A program made the translations under genes and the position numbers. Source: Streptomyces sp. NBC_00659 (GTDB lineage: Bacteria; Actinomycetota; Actinomycetes; Streptomycetales; Streptomycetaceae). Taken from it: DNA of 64,000 bases. The DNA lies in the NCBI RefSeq assembly GCF_036226925.1, contig NZ_CP109031.1, positions 4,774,001 through 4,838,000 on the forward strand. The letters are read 5' to 3'. Below, one piece after another: positions 60,302 through 64,000 of this stretch; the first letter of the stretch is position 1; every line of letters begins with the position of its first letter. The notes under the pieces are model-generated. The model saw only the letters and a list, made by a program, of their open reading frames with translations, did no database searches and was not told where the DNA came from.

Positions 60302-62314
60302 GTGACATCGACCATCGCCCCCCGCTTCAGGACCCTCCTGCTGCTGTTCCTCGCCGTCACCGGAGCGCTCCTGGCGGGCGCCGCGCCCGCCTCCGCGCAC
60401 GCCGCGCTGACCGGGAGCAACCCGACGCAGGGATCGGTGGTCGACAAGGCACCCGCCCAGGTCTCGCTCACCTTCTCCGAACAGGTCTCGCTGAACGACG
60501 AATCGCTCCAGGTGCTCGACCCCAAGGGCGGGCGGGTCGACGCCGGGAGCGCGAGCGACCTGGGCGGCGACACCTACGGCCTGAAGCTGCGCCCGGGGCT
60601 GCCCGACGGCACGTACACCGTCACCTACCAAGTGGTGTCCGCGGACAGCCACCCCGTCTCCGGCGCCTTCACCTTCTCCGTCGGCGCTCCCTCGCAGACC
60701 TCCGTCACGCTGTCCGGCCAGGCGGTGGGGGGCGGCCTGGTGGGCTTCCTCTACGGAGCCGCGCGCTACTTGTCGTACGCCGGATACATCCTGCTCGTCG
60801 GCGGAGCCGCCTTCGTGCTGGCCTGCTGGCAGCGCGGCTCGGGCATCCGGCCGGTACAGCGGCTCGTGGTCTGCGGCTGGCTCACGCTCACCGCCTCCAC
60901 ACTCGCCCTGCTGCTCCTGCGCGGTTCGTACGTGGGGTCCGGCAAGGCCGGCGACATCTTCGACCTGACCCTGCTCGGCGAGGTGCTGCAGACCAAATCG
61001 GGCGCGGCACTGGTGTCGAGACTGCTGCTGCTCGCCGCGGCGGCGCTGTTCATCGCCGTGCTCTTCGGCGCGTACGCCAGACGCGACGAGGACGAACGCG
61101 CGGCCGGAGCGAACACCGGGAGCGGAGAGCCGGCCGAGGGAACGGACACCGGCGCCACGGACGCTGGTGCCACGGACACCGCTGCCACGGACGCCGAGGA
61201 CCCGGACACCGAGGCCGGCCACCTGGCCGCGGAGAAGAACGACCTCACCTTCGGGCTCGCCGTCGGCGGCTCGGTCGTCGCGGCCGGCCTCGCCGCGACC
61301 TGGGCCATGGCCGAGCACGCCTCCACCGGTGTCCAGCCGGGTATCGCGATGCCCGTCGACGTCCTGCACCTGCTGGCCGTCGCCGTCTGGCTCGGCGGTC
61401 TGTCGACGCTGGTGGTCGCCCTGTTCCGGGCTCCGGCACAGACGCCCGTCGAGGCGACGACCGTCCGCCGCTTCTCCCGCCTCGCGTTCGGCGCCGTCCT
61501 CGTACTCGTCGCCACCGGGATCTACCAGTCGTGGCGCCAGCTCGGCTCCTGGTCGGCGCTCACCGACACGTCGTACGGACAGCTGCTGCTCGTCAAGGTC
61601 GGCCTGGTCGCCGTCCTCGTGGGCATCGCGTGGATCTCTCGGCGCTGGACCGCCCAGCTGTCCGAGGTGACGGCTCCCGAGGCCACCGCCGTCCTCGTGG
61701 AGCAGCGCTCCGAGCTGAGGACGCCCGCCACCGTCCCCGCCGACTCCCGGCGCGCCGCCCAGCTCGCCCGGCAGCAGGCCGCCGTGGACTCCACGCGCGA
61801 CAAGCGGGTCCGTGACGCCGACCCGCACCGCTCGGGCCTGCGGCGCTCGGTGCTCGCCGAGGCGGGGGTCGCGGTCGTCCTGCTCGCGGTCACGACCGCG
61901 CTGACGGCCACCGAGCCGGGACGTACGGCGGAGGCGGCCCGGCAGGCCACCGCGTCCGCCGCACAGCGCTCCGGACCGCTGTCCCTGAAGATGCCGTTCG
62001 ACACGGGCGGCGAGGACGGCAAGGGCACGGTGGAGGTCACCCTCGACCCGGCCCGTGTCGGCGGCAACCAGATGCACGTCTTCGTGCTCCGGCCGAACGG
62101 CAAGGCCTTCGACGTCCCCGAGGTGAAGGTCGCCTTCACTCTCACCGCGAAGAACGTCGGCCCGCTGCCCGTGACCCCCGACCGGGTCGCCACCGGGCAC
62201 TGGGCGGCGAGCGGGGTGCAGATCCCCATGGCGGGCGACTGGAAGATCGCGGTGACCGTGCGCACCTCCGACATCGACCAGGCCACCGTGAACAAGAACG
62301 CGCAGATCGGCTGA
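60302..62314 (+). CDS. CopC-CopD fusion copper-transport protein (YcnJ type)
   Basis: 670 residues. Signal peptide ends ASA before HAAL, placing the CopC copper His at the mature N-terminus. CopC domain at about 34-130 with VSADSHPVSGAFTF. Eight or so helices of the CopD domain at about 145-530. A C-terminal extracytoplasmic domain (about 560-668) of the YtkA-like type has GGNQMHVFVLRPNGK. The inner linker (about 255-295) is Thr/Ala/Asp-rich with repeats. It imports or binds extracytoplasmic copper. 13 bp after the PCuAC gene. Confidence 0.93.
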   Translation: MTSTIAPRFRTLLLLFLAVTGALLAGAAPASAHAALTGSNPTQGSVVDKAPAQVSLTFSEQVSLNDESLQVLDPKGGRVDAGSASDLGGDTYGLKLRPGLPDGTYTVTYQVVSADSHPVSGAFTFSVGAPSQTSVTLSGQAVGGGLVGFLYGAARYLSYAGYILLVGGAAFVLACWQRGSGIRPVQRLVVCGWLTLTASTLALLLLRGSYVGSGKAGDIFDLTLLGEVLQTKSGAALVSRLLLLAAAALFIAVLFGAYARRDEDERAAGANTGSGEPAEGTDTGATDAGATDTAATDAEDPDTEAGHLAAEKNDLTFGLAVGGSVVAAGLAATWAMAEHASTGVQPGIAMPVDVLHLLAVAVWLGGLSTLVVALFRAPAQTPVEATTVRRFSRLAFGAVLVLVATGIYQSWRQLGSWSALTDTSYGQLLLVKVGLVAVLVGIAWISRRWTAQLSEVTAPEATAVLVEQRSELRTPATVPADSRRAAQLARQQAAVDSTRDKRVRDADPHRSGLRRSVLAEAGVAVVLLAVTTALTATEPGRTAEAARQATASAAQRSGPLSLKMPFDTGGEDGKGTVEVTLDPARVGGNQMHVFVLRPNGKAFDVPEVKVAFTLTAKNVGPLPVTPDRVATGHWAASGVQIPMAGDWKIAVTVRTSDIDQATVNKNAQIG

Positions 62315-62322
62315 ACCTGACC

Positions 62323-63642
62323 ATGGCTGACCAGTCCACCCCGGGGACCTCCGCCCCCTCCGCCCGAAAGGCCTCGTCCCCCGAGGCGTCCACCGGCACC
62401 GCGTCGCCGGGCGATGCCCCGCAGGGAGTCATGTCACGACGCCGGCTGCTCGGCACCGCCGGTGCCACCGGGCTCACGCTCGGAGCGGCGGGGGCAGCCG
62501 TGGGGTACGCGGCGGCACCCTCCCCCGCCAAGACCGTCCCGCTGACCTCCGTCGGCGCGGACATGGCAATGTTTCACGGGAAACATCAGCCGGGCATCAC
62601 CACCACCCTCCAGGCCCGCGGCCACCTCGTCGCCTTCGACCTGACGGCGGGCGCGGGCCGCAAAGAGGCGGCCGCCCTGCTGCGCCGCTGGTCGGTGACG
62701 GCCCAGCGGCTGATGGCGGGCGAGGCCGCGGCCCACGAGGACACGGACGTCGCGCGCGACGCCGGCCCGTCGTCCCTCACCGTCACCTTCGGCTTCGGAC
62801 ACAGCTTCTTCGCGCGTACGGGCCTGGAGAAGCAGCGGCCGGTCGCCCTGGACCCGCTGCCCGACTTCTCCTCCGACCACCTCGACAAGGCGCGCAGCGA
62901 CGGCGACCTGTGGGTGCAGATCGGGGCGAACGACGCCCTCGTCGCCTTCCACGCCCTGCGCGCGATCCAGAAGGACACCGGCAGCGCGGCGCGGGTGCGC
63001 TGGCAGATGAACGGCTTCAACCGCTCGCCGGGCGCCACCGCCGCGCCGATGACCGCCCGCAACCTGATGGGCCAGATCGACGGCACCCGCAATCCGAAGC
63101 CCTCCGAACCCGACTTCGACGGACGGATCTTCGTCCCCGCCTCCGGCACCCCGGAGTGGATGGCGAACGGCTCCTACGCCGTCGTACGCCGGATCCGCAT
63201 GCTCCTCGACGACTGGGAGAAGCTCTCGGGCAAGGCCCAGGAGGATGTCATCGGGCGGAGGAAGTCCACGGGGGCGCCGTTGAGCGGCGGCACCGAGTCC
63301 ACCGCGATGGACCTGGACAAGACCGACGCCGACGGCAACCTGGTCGTGCCGATCAACGCGCACGCGCGCATCACCCGGCCCGACCGGAACGGAGGCGCCG
63401 CGATGCTGCGCCGTCCGTTCTCCTTCCACGACGGCATCGACGCCGAGGGGACACCCGACGCCGGTCTGCTCTTCGTGTGCTGGCAGGCCGATCCGGTGCG
63501 TGGTTTCGTCCCCGTCCAGCGCAAACTCGACCGCGGCGACGCGCTCTCGGAGTTCATCCGCCACGAGTCGAGCGGCCTCTTCGCGGTGCCGGGCGGCGCG
63601 GTGGAGGGGGAGTACGTGGGGCAGCGGTTGCTGGAGGGGTGA
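62323..63642 (+). CDS. dtpA: Tat-exported DyP-type heme peroxidase (DtpA/EfeB-like)
   Basis: 439 residues. Twin-Arg signal at about 37-65 (SRRRLLGTAGATG then a hydrophobic run). DyP fold at about 75-435 with the GxxDG motif region (MGQIDGTRNPKPSEPD) carrying the distal Asp, the proximal heme His in NAHARITRPDRN, and the distal Arg nearby. In S. lividans the homologous DtpA lies in this same Sco/copper cluster and, with copper, affects development. EfeB-like iron function is the alternative, but no EfeU or EfeO gene is adjacent. 8 bp after the CopC-CopD gene. Confidence 0.93.
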   Translation: MADQSTPGTSAPSARKASSPEASTGTASPGDAPQGVMSRRRLLGTAGATGLTLGAAGAAVGYAAAPSPAKTVPLTSVGADMAMFHGKHQPGITTTLQARGHLVAFDLTAGAGRKEAAALLRRWSVTAQRLMAGEAAAHEDTDVARDAGPSSLTVTFGFGHSFFARTGLEKQRPVALDPLPDFSSDHLDKARSDGDLWVQIGANDALVAFHALRAIQKDTGSAARVRWQMNGFNRSPGATAAPMTARNLMGQIDGTRNPKPSEPDFDGRIFVPASGTPEWMANGSYAVVRRIRMLLDDWEKLSGKAQEDVIGRRKSTGAPLSGGTESTAMDLDKTDADGNLVVPINAHARITRPDRNGGAAMLRRPFSFHDGIDAEGTPDAGLLFVCWQADPVRGFVPVQRKLDRGDALSEFIRHESSGLFAVPGGAVEGEYVGQRLLEG

Positions 63643-63985
63643 CGAGGCCGTCGTGCGGCGGACTCCACGGCGGCTCATCGGCCGACGGCCCGCACGGGCG
63701 CTCTGTACCTGACGGGCTCGGGGCAGATGCGGGGCCGGGCTTCAGACGGCTCGGGGCGGGGCTCCGTACCCGGGCTCGGGGCCGACGCGGGAGCGGGCTG
63801 CAGACGGACGCGGCCCAAGGGCTCCGCACCGGGCTCCGGACCGACACGGGGGCAGGCCTCGCGCGGACGCGACCCAGGGGCTCCGTACCGTGTTCCGTAC
63901 CGCGGTACCGGGCTCCGTATCAGGGCCGGTGGCGGGGGTTCCGCGGGCGGCGGACGGGTCGGGCGCGGCCCATTAGGGTGACGGT
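63643..63985. other. Intergenic region with degenerate 59-bp tandem repeats
   Basis: GGGCTCCGTACC-type units begin near 63758, 63819 and 63876, each followed by a GACGCGG/GACACGG block. GGTACCGCGGTACC-like palindromic bits lie at 63895-63908. No gene is seen. Confidence 0.6.
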
Positions 63986-64000
63986 ATGTCGGCGACGCGC
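63986..64000 (+). CDS. Start of a gene running off the window, probably leaderless
   Basis: ATGTCGGCGACGCGC encodes MSATR to the window edge. TAGGGT (63974-63979) lies six bases before the ATG and no ribosome site is present, the usual layout of a leaderless Streptomyces transcript. Product unknown. Confidence 0.4.

Overview
The window is high-GC actinomycete chromosome, almost certainly from a Streptomyces species. The signs are third-position G/C codon use, ATGA/GTGA translational coupling, two adjacent SigF-type sigma factors, DUF2637, DUF5926 and DUF6153 proteins, a subtilisin-inhibitor-like protein, pSAM2-type integrase and Rep remnants, and the common GC-rich intergenic hairpin repeat. 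About 50 protein genes, three tRNAs, a probable small RNA, two pseudogenes and several repeat families can be supported.

Layout. 1-2.6 kb: the end of one SigF-type sigma factor, a complete second one and a Gly/Ser-rich lipoprotein. 2.8-7.4 kb: a small membrane protein, then a MarR regulator, an MFS exporter with three extra C-terminal beta-sandwich repeats, and a YceI protein carrying one repeat of the same kind. 7.4-11.5 kb: a GAF-ANTAR regulator, a PPOX-class oxidoreductase, a TetR regulator and a second MFS exporter with a palindromic operator. 11.6-17.7 kb: a translationally coupled operon of response regulator, histidine kinase, GT2/GtrA glycosyltransferase and GT39 glycosyltransferase, probably for cell-envelope glycosylation. 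17.9-22.7 kb: an amidohydrolase with an ABM-like protein, a DUF2797 protein, a secreted protein and a membrane-anchored HTH protein.

22.7-26.8 kb is an accessory patch next to tRNA-Arg(ACG). It holds a rep remnant and a multiply frameshifted tyrosine integrase from a decayed integrative element. It also holds a copper-type lipoprotein and DUF6153 operon behind a CsoR-like operator. 27-35 kb: tRNA-Ser(GCT), a subtilisin-inhibitor-like protein, a 1375-residue PAS/kinase-like/receiver protein, an acyl-CoA synthetase and a SigE-family sigma factor. 35-40 kb: a tightly coupled five-gene operon that matches the mycobacterial igr operon (acyl-CoA dehydrogenase pair, MaoC hydratase pair, Ltp2-like aldolase), which removes the last three-carbon side chain of sterols. 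It is preceded by a promoter overlapped by a TetR-type palindrome.

40-51.6 kb: small secreted proteins, two prim-pol-domain proteins, an unrecognised Cys-containing protein behind a perfect palindrome, tRNA-Ser(TGA), a DUF2637 protein, an HtrA-like protease, a glycerophosphodiesterase, an anti-sigma-type ATPase, a DUF5926/SEC-C protein and a three-hairpin RNA candidate. 52-57 kb: a GAF-PP2C protein whose phosphatase domain lacks a key metal-binding Asp, an aminopeptidase P, a TriG/CitG-like protein and a second anti-sigma-type ATPase. 57.2-63.6 kb: an extracytoplasmic copper-trafficking cluster (Met-rich membrane protein, YcnI, Sco, PCuAC chaperone, CopC-CopD fusion, Tat-exported DyP peroxidase) as known from S. 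lividans. The first codons of a further, apparently leaderless gene lie at the right edge.

The most notable non-genic signal is a palindromic repeat of about 130 bp in two nearly identical, inverted copies 26 kb apart (8823-8953 and 34916-35045).
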